Source: Leptospira johnsonii
GTDB taxonomy: Bacteria > Spirochaetota > Leptospiria > Leptospirales > Leptospiraceae
Direction: 5' to 3'
Assembly: GCF_003112675.1 (NCBI RefSeq)
Contig: NZ_BFAY01000005.1
Location: 444,310-508,309, forward strand
Length of the DNA stretch: 64,000 nucleotides
The position numbers and the translations under genes are program-made. Positions 49,127-58,667 of the stretch are shown piece by piece (positions within the stretch are counted from its first letter, which is position 1; the number at the start of each line of letters is the position of its first letter). The notes beneath the pieces are model-generated. The model searched no databases and was not told the DNA's origin. It was given only the letters and a program-made list of their open reading frames with translations.

Positions 49127-50224
49127 ATGAGCTTGAATTGCGGGATCGTAGGACTTCCAAACGTAGGAAAATCAACCATATTTAACGCATTGACCAAGGC
49201 CGGTGCCGAAATGCAAAACTATCCGTTTTGTACCATCGAACCGAACAAGGGTATCGTCGAAGTTCCGGACACAAGACTGGACAGGCTCGTAGAAATTTAC
49301 AAACCCCAAAAGAAAGTCCCAGCCATCATGGAATTTGTGGACATTGCAGGACTCGTTAAAGGTGCAAGCCAAGGGGAGGGTCTTGGAAATAAATTTCTTT
49401 CTCATATCCGAGAAGTGGATGCGATCTGTCATGTGGTCCGTGCATTCGAAGACGAGAATATCACTCATGTTCACGGCAAGATAGATCCGGTAGAAGACGC
49501 ACAAGTTGTCACAATGGAACTTATTTTTGCGGATCTGGAATCCGTAGAAAAGCAGTACCAAAAAATTTCCAGAAACGCTAAGGCCGGAAATAAAGAAGCA
49601 CAAGAAGCTACTGCACTTTTAGATAAAATCATGGCGGTTTTAAAAGAAGGAAAACCGGCTAGACTCGCAGATATCAAACCAGAAGAACAAAAGCTAGTCA
49701 AAACATTCAATCTGATCACTTCTAAACCTGTTCTTTATGTGGCTAATATCACGGATAAGGCGGCGATCGCGAAGGATAATCCGATCGTGGAATCCGTAAA
49801 AAAAATGGCTCAGGCAGAAGGAGCCGAAGTTGTCACTCTCTGCGGAAAATTCGAAGAGGAAATTTCCGGACTAAGTAAAGAAGAACAATTAGAATTCTTA
49901 AGTGAGATCGGAGAGACAAGCAGCGGGTTAGATAGAATGATCCAAGCAGCCTATAAACTTCTGGGACTTGTAACATTCTTCACAGCGGGAGAAGTAGAGG
50001 CAAGAGCTTGGACCACCGGCGTGGGAAGCACAGGACCGATCGCTGCATCCGTAATCCATTCAGACTTCGAAAAAGGATTTGTTCGCGCAGAAGTAATGAA
50101 GTTCGAAGACCTGGACAGAACAGGAAGCCCGAACAAAGTAAAAGAAGAAGGGAAACTCAGGATAGAAGGAAAAGAATATATCGTCCAAGATGGAGACGTT
50201 ATATTCTTCAGAGTAAACGCCTAA
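49127..50224 (+). CDS. ychF: YchF/OLA1 family GTP/ATP-binding protein
   Basis: A 365-residue universally conserved P-loop protein. I start at ATG 49127 ([19 protein letters not shown]), the usual N-terminus; a TTG three codons earlier is possible. The G1 motif GLPNVGKS, the [14 protein letters not shown] switch and [10 protein letters not shown] are present. The C-terminal TGS domain is clear from [14 protein letters not shown] to [16 protein letters not shown]. YchF prefers ATP and binds ribosomes, modulating stress response. The stop is shared with the convergent gene. Confidence 0.96.
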   Translation: MSLNCGIVGLPNVGKSTIFNALTKAGAEMQNYPFCTIEPNKGIVEVPDTRLDRLVEIYKPQKKVPAIMEFVDIAGLVKGASQGEGLGNKFLSHIREVDAICHVVRAFEDENITHVHGKIDPVEDAQVVTMELIFADLESVEKQYQKISRNAKAGNKEAQEATALLDKIMAVLKEGKPARLADIKPEEQKLVKTFNLITSKPVLYVANITDKAAIAKDNPIVESVKKMAQAEGAEVVTLCGKFEEEISGLSKEEQLEFLSEIGETSSGLDRMIQAAYKLLGLVTFFTAGEVEARAWTTGVGSTGPIAASVIHSDFEKGFVRAEVMKFEDLDRTGSPNKVKEEGKLRIEGKEYIVQDGDVIFFRVNA

Positions 50225-51861
50225 GCGCCTTTTCCGCTACTTTCTTTACGATAAGAATTAGGATTGGTTCCGGTTAGTTTTTTGAATTCCAGATAGAACG
50301 CAGATCTGGAACTAAATCCTGCTTTTGCTCCTATCTCCGTGGTGTTCTCGTCCGGGAACTCATTCAGCAATACCTTAGCTTCTTCTACTCTATATTGATT
50401 GATAAGAGAAGGGAAATTGGTCTTGAACTCGGTATTGATCAGCTCTGAAAGTTGATGGATAGTGATCCCAAGTTCTTTTGCCATATGTTCTTCTTTTAAA
50501 GACTTGGTCAGATAAATTTTTTCTTTTTCCAGCAAGGATTCAATCTTAAGCACAAAGTCTTTTACATCTAAGGAAGAAAGATGGGTTTTACGATTGGAAC
50601 CTTCTTCTTCTTTTCTTCTTAATATCTCTCTGGACAATAAGGTCACAAATACTGTCAGAGGTGGCAGATAATACAATACTCCGTAAACTGCCATTCTGTT
50701 ATAAGGATAGAAGTCGAAATGGAAAATAGTCTTGTATAGATCCAAAAGAAGAAAGATCCCCCAGACCGAGATAAAGAACATTTCATAGACAGTATTATTC
50801 CGAATGGAAGAAATATGCGTCTTCCCAAAATAGAATAACATACATCCATAATTGAGCACTAAAACTAAGATCCTATGGTCATACCAGAATTGGTAGAGTG
50901 GGATGAGAGGATATAAGATACCTGTAAAACATACCAACCAGAAGAATGGAGACCTATATACCGAGCCTGAATTTTCCTTATTCCATGCGGCCAAATAGAA
51001 GAAGAATGCTATATGAGTGATCCCTAAAAACAGGAAGTAGTTATGACGAAATAGATTGTTCTCATTTCCTACGATAGAAGCGAATTCTTTTCCATGTAAA
51101 AAATACAGCGTGGCCCCTACTGCAGTCAAATGCAGGGGCAATGCTAAAAACAATGGTTTTCTGGATTTAAAATACAAATATAAGTTATAACCAAAAGCTA
51201 ATAGAAGCACGAATCCTACGCTCAAAAATAGAACGGAGCGTAATCTCACGATCACCATGTAATCATCTTCTGATAATAATCGAACAGGAAAGTTGATGTC
51301 CTCGTTGGACAATACGTAAAGGTAGAAGGTCCTTTCTTCCTTAGGCTCCAAACGGATATTGAAATGCGGAAGTGGAGAAATAAAGTCGTTCCAAATAGGA
51401 TCCAAATCGTAACCGGCAAACCCTGCTTCGAAATTTCCCTTCGAATCAACAGAACAAAGTTCCGCATCTGGAACATTTAGCCAAAGTAAGACCAAAGTTC
51501 TGTGAAGTTGTTCTTTTCCATCATTCGCGAGCCTAAATCTCAGCCAATTTCCGGAAGAACTTCTTTTTAAACGTAAAACATTTCCTGCATTATGATGCCA
51601 TTCCAGTTGATGTAGAGAAGTAATAGTTTCCGGTTTACAATGACGGAATTGGTATCCTCTATACCTGTATTCCATTTTTGAACTAATATTTTCAACCGGG
51701 GAAGAAGGGGTTAGTCGAATGGTGTCTACTACGGGAAGAGTAGGCGCCGCGTATAAGTTTGCTCCGATTGCTACAACAAGACCCAAGAAGAATAGAATCA
51801 GAAATCGAAAATAGATATTGGAGAGTAGTAGATCTCGGATTCTATAACTGGATTGTTTCAT
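50221..51861 (-). CDS. 7TM sensor fused to an AraC-type DNA-binding domain
   Basis: A 546-residue one-component regulator. It has an N-terminal membrane anchor ([22 protein letters not shown]), an extracytoplasmic beta domain of the 7TMR-DISMED2 type (residues ~50-195), seven membrane helices (~205-405) and a C-terminal HTH_18 (AraC) domain (residues ~430-540: [26 protein letters not shown], then [25 protein letters not shown]). It should sense a periplasmic or membrane signal and bind DNA from the membrane. It is divergent from sbtA with 524 bp between, so regulation of the sbtA block is possible but unproven. Confidence 0.88.
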   Translation of the reverse strand: MKQSSYRIRDLLLSNIYFRFLILFFLGLVVAIGANLYAAPTLPVVDTIRLTPSSPVENISSKMEYRYRGYQFRHCKPETITSLHQLEWHHNAGNVLRLKRSSSGNWLRFRLANDGKEQLHRTLVLLWLNVPDAELCSVDSKGNFEAGFAGYDLDPIWNDFISPLPHFNIRLEPKEERTFYLYVLSNEDINFPVRLLSEDDYMVIVRLRSVLFLSVGFVLLLAFGYNLYLYFKSRKPLFLALPLHLTAVGATLYFLHGKEFASIVGNENNLFRHNYFLFLGITHIAFFFYLAAWNKENSGSVYRSPFFWLVCFTGILYPLIPLYQFWYDHRILVLVLNYGCMLFYFGKTHISSIRNNTVYEMFFISVWGIFLLLDLYKTIFHFDFYPYNRMAVYGVLYYLPPLTVFVTLLSREILRRKEEEGSNRKTHLSSLDVKDFVLKIESLLEKEKIYLTKSLKEEHMAKELGITIHQLSELINTEFKTNFPSLINQYRVEEAKVLLNEFPDENTTEIGAKAGFSSRSAFYLEFKKLTGTNPNSYRKESSGKGA

Positions 51862-52370
51862 TTAAGCCTGATACCAGTGAATCCTTTTCCAGGTAGGATA
51901 CCAGGTATTTTTCCGCAGTCATTTCATTTTTTGCCAAAAGTAATACTAGAGTCGAATTTCGTTCAAAATTATAAGAAATTCCAAAAATCTAAACTGACCT
52001 TTCTAAATTTATAATCTTGGAATTCTCACCTATCTCGTTTCGGGTAAACTTTCAAAAGCAAAATGAAGGAAGAAATAAGGAAATTGTGGAGCAATCCTAA
52101 CAGAATTAGCTCGGGAAAAACTAATTCTATCTCCTTTGTCAAAGTAGCCCAAAGGTATGATGCCACGCTGTCATTAAGTTTGCAAAATCGAAATGTACTG
52201 CTGAGAAATTAAGCAAGAAAAGTCCAAGGGTATAAATCTTAGAAAATTTTTCCTAATTTAGAATTTTTTAGTGTCCAATTTTATAAGATTGGAAGGTCTT
52301 GTATTATATAAGTTCGTCTCCTACTTAGGAAGAGAGCTAAAAAAGTCGGGAAACCTGGACAACAAAACCC
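51862..52370. other. long divergent intergenic region upstream of the sbtA block
   Basis: About 520 bp without a credible gene separate the 7TM/AraC gene from sbtA. The DNA is AT-rich and shows no strong hairpin. TA-rich stretches around 52285-52320 (for example GTATTATATAAG at 52311-52322) could hold the sbtA promoter, but no clean -35/-10 pair was found. Its length makes room for a regulated promoter. Confidence 0.5.
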
Positions 52371-52385
52371 GAGGAGAAAAACCAA

Positions 52386-53357
52386 ATGGCAGATTCGGCG
52401 ATTTTACAGAACATACTTAACCCACCGGTACTGTTCTTCTTTTTAGGAATGGGAGTCATCATCTTCAAATCAGATTTGGTGATCCCCGAGGCTCTATCGA
52501 AATTCTTTTCGATGTATCTACTTTTCGCGATCGGATTCAAGGGAGGCCACGAACTTTTCAAGACCCCTTTTAGTTCCGAACATGCATTGACTTTATTAGC
52601 ATGTAGTATCATGGCCACTATAGTGCCAATCTACGCTTATTTTATTCTTAAGACCAAATTAGAAAAACATAACGCTGCTGCTTTGGCCGGATCGTTTGGG
52701 TCTATCAGCGCGGTGACATTCGTAACCGCAGGAGCTTATCTTCATAATCTAAATATAGAATATGGCGGTTTTATCGTAGCCGGTATGGCTCTTATGGAAT
52801 CTCCAGCAATCGTGATTGCAGTTATTCTGGACAGACTTTCTAAGAATAAAGCGAACGGCGGCGGATCCATCAACTGGAAAGCTCTTCTTCATGAAGCGTT
52901 ATTCGGATCTTCAATCTACCTTTTAGTAGGCGCTTTGATCGTAGGTTATCTGACTGGAGACAGTGGATGGAATGCTGAGAAACCGTTTACCGAGGACTTA
53001 TTTAAAGGGATCTTAACATTCTTCCTCTTGGATATGGGAATCTCCGCAGCGAAAAGATTTAAAGAACTTACTCACGTTGGTTTCTTCCTGATATTCGCGG
53101 CAATCTTATTAATGATAATCAACGCAAGTATAGGATTAATTCTCACCAAAGTGATCCACATGCCAGAAGGAGATGCGTTGATGTTCGTAGTTCTTTGCGC
53201 TTCCGCTTCCTATATCGCGGTTCCTGCGGCAATGAAGGATATGATCCCGGAAGCAAATCCGAGTATCTACCTCACGGTGGCTTTATCCATCGTGTTCCCG
53301 ATCAATATCATCCTTGGTATCCCTTTGTATCACTACTTAGTCAAAGCTATCATGTAG
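52386..53357 (+). CDS. sbtA: SbtA-type sodium/bicarbonate symporter
   Basis: A 323-residue inner-membrane protein of the SbtA (DUF897) family, with ten hydrophobic segments in two inverted halves. The paired signature LAGSFGSISAVTFVTAG (residues ~98-115) and ASYIAVPAAM (~278) lie at the pseudo-symmetric core that binds bicarbonate and sodium in cyanobacterial SbtA. GAGGAGAA precedes the ATG. No PII-like SbtB gene is next to it. Followed by a terminator and then the outer-membrane channel and the complex I-like genes, so it opens a block that is probably about inorganic carbon. Confidence 0.9.
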   Translation: MADSAILQNILNPPVLFFFLGMGVIIFKSDLVIPEALSKFFSMYLLFAIGFKGGHELFKTPFSSEHALTLLACSIMATIVPIYAYFILKTKLEKHNAAALAGSFGSISAVTFVTAGAYLHNLNIEYGGFIVAGMALMESPAIVIAVILDRLSKNKANGGGSINWKALLHEALFGSSIYLLVGALIVGYLTGDSGWNAEKPFTEDLFKGILTFFLLDMGISAAKRFKELTHVGFFLIFAAILLMIINASIGLILTKVIHMPEGDALMFVVLCASASYIAVPAAMKDMIPEANPSIYLTVALSIVFPINIILGIPLYHYLVKAIM

Positions 53358-53367
53358 GGTATTTTTC

Positions 53368-53402
53368 CCCTCCGAGAAGCAAACTCTCGGAGGGATTATT
53401 TT
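53368..53402 (+). terminator. rho-independent terminator after sbtA
   Basis: CCCTCCGAGA (53368-53377) pairs with TCTCGGAGGG (53385-53394), a 10-bp GC-rich stem with an AGCAAAC loop, followed by ATTATTTTT. It isolates sbtA from the next operon. Confidence 0.88.
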
Positions 53403-53524
53403 TGCTTATATAAAAAAAAACGTAAAATTCTTTGGACGATCCCTAAAACTAGGGGTTTTGTATCCGGTTTTAAATTTTAGAAGGATTTTCTAATATTTGG
53501 GACAAATAAAACACGGAGAACCAT

Positions 53525-55462
53525 ATGAAAGTGTTTCAATTCATAAAGATAATCTATAAAATTCAACCGATCGGCAAATTCAGTTTAATTCTACTGTTTT
53601 TGACTGTAGGTTCCCCAAGCGTATTTTCTCAAGGAGCCAATAAAGGTACTGTAACTACAGAGCCTGCGACTACTGCTCCAGCTGCCGCCGCTCCTCAAAA
53701 GTCTACAGCAGAGGAAGAAGACAGTTATGTTTCTCCTATGAAATCCAGCGGTTTAACTCCGGATTTTACTAGGAGCATGTTCTTTGAACCTGAGTTGGGA
53801 AAGAAAGTCGCGAACCATAAAAAAGCATGGTTAAACGATTGGATCCGTATCGGAGCCTATGTTCGCCCTAGGTATGAGGACAGGTATAACCTAGCATTCG
53901 ATAAATCGAATAAAGGTTATACCTCTAGAGCGATGCAAACCTCTCAGGTATTTTTCATCATCGATCCTAGCCCTTATTTTTCTGCAAAAGTTACCTTCCA
54001 AGACGCAAGAGTCTGGGGAGGAGAAACTCCAGCTAGCGTAGGTGACGTTCGTGCAAACGTTTTCGACGGAGCAGGAGCTACTACGACGAGTAATCCTGCT
54101 GCTGGCGGAACCGGGACCACTATCCCGAGCCAAACCACGCTAAGGGAAGCTTTTATTCTTTTGAAAAAACTTCCCTTAGATGCAAAGGTTCAGGTGGGTA
54201 GACAAATTCTAGCCTACGGGGACCAGAGATTACTGGGTGGAGCGAACTGGACTATAAACGGCCTGTCTTATGACGGAGCTCGTATCATGTTTGATCAGGA
54301 CAATTACAAGATCCACTTCTTCGGAACTAAAATTGCAGCCAATCAGAACGGTGTAAACGGAGTGGTTTCGGCTAATGCTCCAATTACTGTTACTGACCCT
54401 GTAACTAAAAAAGCTACTGTGGTAAATCCTGGTCAACCGGACCAATATATAGTAGGTACATATAACTCGGTAACTGCAAAAGATTGGTTTACTCTGGATG
54501 TTTATTCCATCGGACTTTTGACCAAAAAGACTGCGATCGCAGGAGCCAAATCAGATCTGGATCTTTACAATAACTCTTGGGCAAAACAACAAAGCGATCT
54601 GATCACCACCGGTTTTAGGATCACGAACCGAACTGCGAATAATAATCTACCTAAGGACGGATTCTGGGGAGCTTGGGACTGGGCTTTCGAAAGTGCCTGG
54701 CAAACTGGAGCTACAGGACAAAGAAACGTAAAAGATCCACTTTTGGATTCTTACGTGCAGCAGAATATTGCAGGAATGTCCGGCCAAAGTTACGGCACCC
54801 AAGCTCAAAAATATTCAGGTTCCATGCATGTATTGCAAACCGGTTATACTTTTTTTGAAAAGTTAAGAGCAGGATTCCAATATACTTACGCGTCGGGAGA
54901 TAATAATCGTACGGATGGAAGTAACGGGACTTTCCAAACTCTTACCAATCCACGATTCGGAGTATTTCCTTATTGGAATAACGTAGCAGGTCTTTCAGAG
55001 AACATAGATACAAAAAACTTAAGTTCTTACAATTTCAATTTTTCGTATAAGACAGACCATTACGGAACATTCTATGCTGCTTATATCGTTAATAACAAGG
55101 TACAAACCCAGGACGCTTGGTATGCGATCAACGGTACTGCAAACACTGGAGCTTCTACTGAAAGTAACGGTGTAGGACAAACCACGATCGCAGTAGGCGG
55201 AACAGGTAAAAATATCTACAACGAATTCGACCTAACTTGGATGTATGTCGTAAATGATTACGTTTCCATCTGGATCGGAGGAGGTATCTTGACTGCGGGT
55301 AATGCGGTTAAAAATCAGAGAAACGCTCTCTATCATTATAATCTTCAAGCTGTAGGAACAGAATCAGCAGGTCTTCATTTGAACACAGGAGTTGCGACAG
55401 GAGCAAGCGGAACGGCCTCTATGGCACATATGTTCTTCTTCCAAGTGAACGCAGGCTTCTAA
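53525..55462 (+). CDS. alginate-export-type outer-membrane channel
   Basis: A 645-residue predicted outer-membrane beta-barrel. GGAGAA precedes the ATG, and the signal peptide (FSLILLFLTVGSPSVFS) has a long basic lead. A Thr/Pro/Ala-rich linker follows, then amphipathic strands from NDWIRIGAYVRPRYEDRYN to the C-terminal HMFFFQVNAGF, ending in Phe as barrel proteins do. The segment LRAGFQYTYASGDNN and the ALxLxxx-type strand pattern fit the alginate-export porin family. The natural solute is unknown. It stands only 12 bp before hyfB-like and likely shares its mRNA, an unusual link between a barrel and a complex I-like module. Confidence 0.78.
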   Translation: MKVFQFIKIIYKIQPIGKFSLILLFLTVGSPSVFSQGANKGTVTTEPATTAPAAAAPQKSTAEEEDSYVSPMKSSGLTPDFTRSMFFEPELGKKVANHKKAWLNDWIRIGAYVRPRYEDRYNLAFDKSNKGYTSRAMQTSQVFFIIDPSPYFSAKVTFQDARVWGGETPASVGDVRANVFDGAGATTTSNPAAGGTGTTIPSQTTLREAFILLKKLPLDAKVQVGRQILAYGDQRLLGGANWTINGLSYDGARIMFDQDNYKIHFFGTKIAANQNGVNGVVSANAPITVTDPVTKKATVVNPGQPDQYIVGTYNSVTAKDWFTLDVYSIGLLTKKTAIAGAKSDLDLYNNSWAKQQSDLITTGFRITNRTANNNLPKDGFWGAWDWAFESAWQTGATGQRNVKDPLLDSYVQQNIAGMSGQSYGTQAQKYSGSMHVLQTGYTFFEKLRAGFQYTYASGDNNRTDGSNGTFQTLTNPRFGVFPYWNNVAGLSENIDTKNLSSYNFNFSYKTDHYGTFYAAYIVNNKVQTQDAWYAINGTANTGASTESNGVGQTTIAVGGTGKNIYNEFDLTWMYVVNDYVSIWIGGGILTAGNAVKNQRNALYHYNLQAVGTESAGLHLNTGVATGASGTASMAHMFFFQVNAGF

Positions 55463-55474
55463 AAAGGAACACGT

Positions 55475-57196
55475 ATGACAGTATTGGCTTATCTATCCGT
55501 CATAACTTCTCTCCTTGCACCTTTTCTAATAGGAAATGTGCTTGGAGTGGATTTTTTCGGGAAAGATAGTTCGATCGGTCTTGGATTATCTCTCCAAGCG
55601 ATACTAGGCAGTTTCATATCCGTATATGTATACGGGTATGAAAAAGAAAGAAAGGCGTTGGTCATTTTCGGCTACGCAGCTTTTTTCCTAAGCACAGGGA
55701 TTTGTTACCTGGTAGGAAAAAGTTTATGGCTGATCCTCTTCTGGGAATTATCAACGATAAGCGCCTTTCTTCTTTATATCGGAGGAAAATGGAATGACGC
55801 TTCCATTAGAAGTTTCGTGGCCTTGGTCGCAGCGGGAGGGATAGGCGCCTTCTGTTTTACGTTCTGGATATTTTCAAATGATCCAAGATCGGGATTGTTC
55901 TTCCTGATCTTAGGGCTTCTGATCAAGTCCGCATTTTTCGGAGTTCATTTTTGGCTGCCGGAAGCTCACGCAGGTGCACCTGCACACGCTTCGGCGGCTT
56001 ATTCTGGATTATTAGTCAATCTACCTCTGGTATTATTTTCTAAATTCGCTCTTCCACTTTTGCCTGGAACCCATTATGCAACCATACTGATACCGTTAGC
56101 CGGAATCGGGGTATTATGGGCAGGGATCACGGCGTTGTTCAGTCGAGAAGTCAAAAAATCCATTGCTTACAGCACTGTGGAAAATATGAACTTTTTGTGG
56201 TTGAGCTTACTCATTTCTGCTTATTGGCAATCGAGTGAACAGGAAAGTTTAAGAATGCTCAGCAAGGCATTCGGAGTTCTTTTCTTGATCTCTTTGGTAC
56301 ATCATAGTATCAGTAAAACTTTCCAGTTCTTATTTTTCGGATACCTTACCAAATTATCGGGCAGATCCGAAGCGGATTCGAATACTGGAGTGGGAAGGAT
56401 CAGTGGAATTCCAACATTCCTAGCCGCGATCGGGACTATGAGTTTTCTAGCGATCCCTGGAACCACTGGTTTCTTATCCGAATCCACATTTATTAAATTA
56501 TTATCCGCAGTTTTAGAAGTAACTGATACGAGTGCTGCACTTGTTCTTCCACTTCTCATTTTAGTTTGCACAGGTTTAGCCGTAGGAGCCGCCGCTCACT
56601 TAAAACTTTTCCTGGGACTTGTTCTTTCCAGACCTCGCACGAATTTCGAAGACCATGGAAAGAACACTACAATCAACGTTTCTCTATTCTTAACGGGAGC
56701 CTTAGTACTGATCTCACCACTGATCATTCTGGGCCTCACAAATTATTATGCGATAAGAGTAGAATGGTTGGATTTCTCTTGGTTCAGAGGGATCGGGATA
56801 TTGAACGTAATCGGTCTAGTCATTTTGTTAAGCGTAGGGTTGTTAGGACTCAGACATAGGATCAAAGAGAGAAAACTGTGGGATTGCGGCGGCTTATTCG
56901 GCGGATCGGAGGTAGCGATCGCAAGTTCTGCTCTTTCCGATCCGCTTGTCGCTCCTTTAGGCAGATATTTTGCTGACGAGGCAGGCAATTCCAGATTGGA
57001 CAAAGGGTTCATTAAGATTCTATTAAGAATACTTTCTTCTTTGAAAGCTAAGATCCGAGGAGCAGATGACGAGTCCATTTCCGTGGACTTAACTTATTCT
57101 TCGTTCACTGTCTTAGCCATTCTGATCGTAATCATTATCGTTCGTCTTGCGGAGGGGGACATATGGTCACAGCTACTTTCTTATTGGGCATTCTGA
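55475..57196 (+). CDS. hyfB: hydrogenase-4/NuoL-like antiporter subunit (HyfB-like)
   Basis: A 573-residue polytopic protein of the proton-conducting complex I/Mrp antiporter family, about 14 helices. Core charges are kept: WELSTISAFLL (TM5 Glu) and LIKSAFFGVHFWLPEAHAGAPAHASAAYSG (Lys and the HxWLPxAH loop). The end carries the HyfB-type tail (ERKLWDCGGLFGGSEVAIASSALSDP) rather than the NuoL lateral helix. It should move ions across the inner membrane. It begins 12 bp after the barrel gene and overlaps the next gene by 34 bp. Confidence 0.88.
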   Translation: MTVLAYLSVITSLLAPFLIGNVLGVDFFGKDSSIGLGLSLQAILGSFISVYVYGYEKERKALVIFGYAAFFLSTGICYLVGKSLWLILFWELSTISAFLLYIGGKWNDASIRSFVALVAAGGIGAFCFTFWIFSNDPRSGLFFLILGLLIKSAFFGVHFWLPEAHAGAPAHASAAYSGLLVNLPLVLFSKFALPLLPGTHYATILIPLAGIGVLWAGITALFSREVKKSIAYSTVENMNFLWLSLLISAYWQSSEQESLRMLSKAFGVLFLISLVHHSISKTFQFLFFGYLTKLSGRSEADSNTGVGRISGIPTFLAAIGTMSFLAIPGTTGFLSESTFIKLLSAVLEVTDTSAALVLPLLILVCTGLAVGAAAHLKLFLGLVLSRPRTNFEDHGKNTTINVSLFLTGALVLISPLIILGLTNYYAIRVEWLDFSWFRGIGILNVIGLVILLSVGLLGLRHRIKERKLWDCGGLFGGSEVAIASSALSDPLVAPLGRYFADEAGNSRLDKGFIKILLRILSSLKAKIRGADDESISVDLTYSSFTVLAILIVIIIVRLAEGDIWSQLLSYWAF

Positions 57197-58053
57197 TCCA
57201 GATTTTAGCCTTTATATCTCTTCCGTTCTTATGCGGAGGCGTTCTCCAAAAGATCAGGGCGTATGCCCAAGGTAGAAAAGGTGCGCCCGTTCTACAGATC
57301 CTATATGATACAATTCGAATGATCAAAAAGAGCCCTATAGACGGTCCTTTCTCAGGATTTTTCTCAGAAAGTTCGGCGATATTCGCTTTTGCTTTCGGAC
57401 TTGTCTTATGGTCCTTGGTTTCTTTCGAATGGGCTTCTTTATTACTGATCCCATTTTTGATAGGAATGATCCGATTTGCGACTGTGGCATATGCCGTGGA
57501 AAACGGAACTTCTTTCGGTGGAATGGGAGCGGCAAGAGAAACTCTTCTTTTCATTTTTGGAGAACCGATCCTGATCTTAGTGCTCGTGGTATTGGAATCC
57601 AATGTAGTATTCCACGAGAACTTCGCACATATTTCCTTTGCGATCTTGTTCTTCTTGGGAGCAACTTTGATCGTTCTTTCCGAACTCGCCAAACCTCCGT
57701 TTGACGATCCAAGAACACATTTGGAACTTACAATGGTTCACGAAGCGATGTTATTAGAAGCTTCAGGAAGAACCAGAGCATTTTTCGAACTGGCCCACCA
57801 ATTCAAAACCGCTTCCTTGTTCTTACTTCTGACCAAACTAGGACTGGAACATGTGGAAGTATTCTTAGGAGTTTCTTCGGTCCCGATCTGGAAAGAATTG
57901 GCATCCTTCGGAGGAGCCATTCTTCTTTCCGCGTTAATCGGTTACTGGGAAGCAAACAGCACCAGAAGAAAATGGATCTGGATCCCTGAATTACTCGGCT
58001 TGAACTTCATCTTCATGCTGATCTTGGGAATTCTTCTGAAACTAGGTAAATAA
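57163..58053 (+). CDS. hyfC: NuoH-like membrane subunit (HyfC-like)
   Basis: A 296-residue membrane protein, the counterpart of complex I NuoH, which links the membrane arm to the hydrophilic arm. It has the FLCGGVLQKIRAYAQGRKGAPVLQILYD start, the SFGGMGAARETLLFIFGEP loop (E-channel region) and the acidic ELAKPPFDDPRTHLELTMVHEAMLLE segment that lines the quinone cavity in complex I. About eight helices. It overlaps hyfB by 34 bp, pointing to coupled translation. Confidence 0.9.
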   Translation: MVTATFLLGILIQILAFISLPFLCGGVLQKIRAYAQGRKGAPVLQILYDTIRMIKKSPIDGPFSGFFSESSAIFAFAFGLVLWSLVSFEWASLLLIPFLIGMIRFATVAYAVENGTSFGGMGAARETLLFIFGEPILILVLVVLESNVVFHENFAHISFAILFFLGATLIVLSELAKPPFDDPRTHLELTMVHEAMLLEASGRTRAFFELAHQFKTASLFLLLTKLGLEHVEVFLGVSSVPIWKELASFGGAILLSALIGYWEANSTRRKWIWIPELLGLNFIFMLILGILLKLGK

Positions 58054-58055
58054 AT

Positions 58056-58667
58056 ATGAGCGCAGACCTTAGTTATCTTATCATTCTATTGACCGGTGTG
58101 GTCATTCTTTTAGAGAACAGGCTCAAAAGGGTAGTCATCCTTTTGGGGATCCAAGGTTTTCTTTTACTTCTTCCTCTATACCAAGAAGAAAGCGGGGAGG
58201 GTTTCCATTCCATCTTTTTAGCGGCGATGGTGATCGTTTTCAAAGGGATCTTAACTCCAATCATTCTTTTTTGGACAGCAAGAAGGATACATTCTCCAGA
58301 ATCAACTTTTCCTAAAGTAGGATATCTTCCTACACTCGCGCTCTTATTTGCGGGTGCGGCAGCATGCTACTTCTTCATGGATATAGTCTCCGCATTCTTC
58401 GGGAAGTCCCATCAATACGGATTACTTTATGTTCTTCTTCTGATCTATATCGGAGTGATCGGCTTTATTGTTAGAAGGAACTGGATCGGCGTAATCGCAT
58501 GTTTCAGTATCTTTGAGAATGGAACATTCTTACTTACCTTACTTTTAAAATCGGGAGTACCGATAGGGAGCGAGTTCGGATCCTTCTTGGATGCGGTCTT
58601 GATCATTGGAGCGGGTGCCGCTCTCAGGATCAACAGCGAACAATATAAGGGGGAAATGCCCAAATGA
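58056..58667 (+). CDS. hyfE: HyfE-like membrane subunit
   Basis: A 203-residue hydrophobic protein with about six helices, matching HyfE in size and position. HyfE replaces NuoK/NuoJ-type subunits in hydrogenase-4. The signature LLENRLKRVVILLGIQGF near residues 18-37 and GVIACFSIFENGTFLLTLL near residue 145 agree with the family. It starts 2 bp after hyfC and overlaps hyfF by four bases. Confidence 0.85.
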   Translation: MSADLSYLIILLTGVVILLENRLKRVVILLGIQGFLLLLPLYQEESGEGFHSIFLAAMVIVFKGILTPIILFWTARRIHSPESTFPKVGYLPTLALLFAGAAACYFFMDIVSAFFGKSHQYGLLYVLLLIYIGVIGFIVRRNWIGVIACFSIFENGTFLLTLLLKSGVPIGSEFGSFLDAVLIIGAGAALRINSEQYKGEMPK

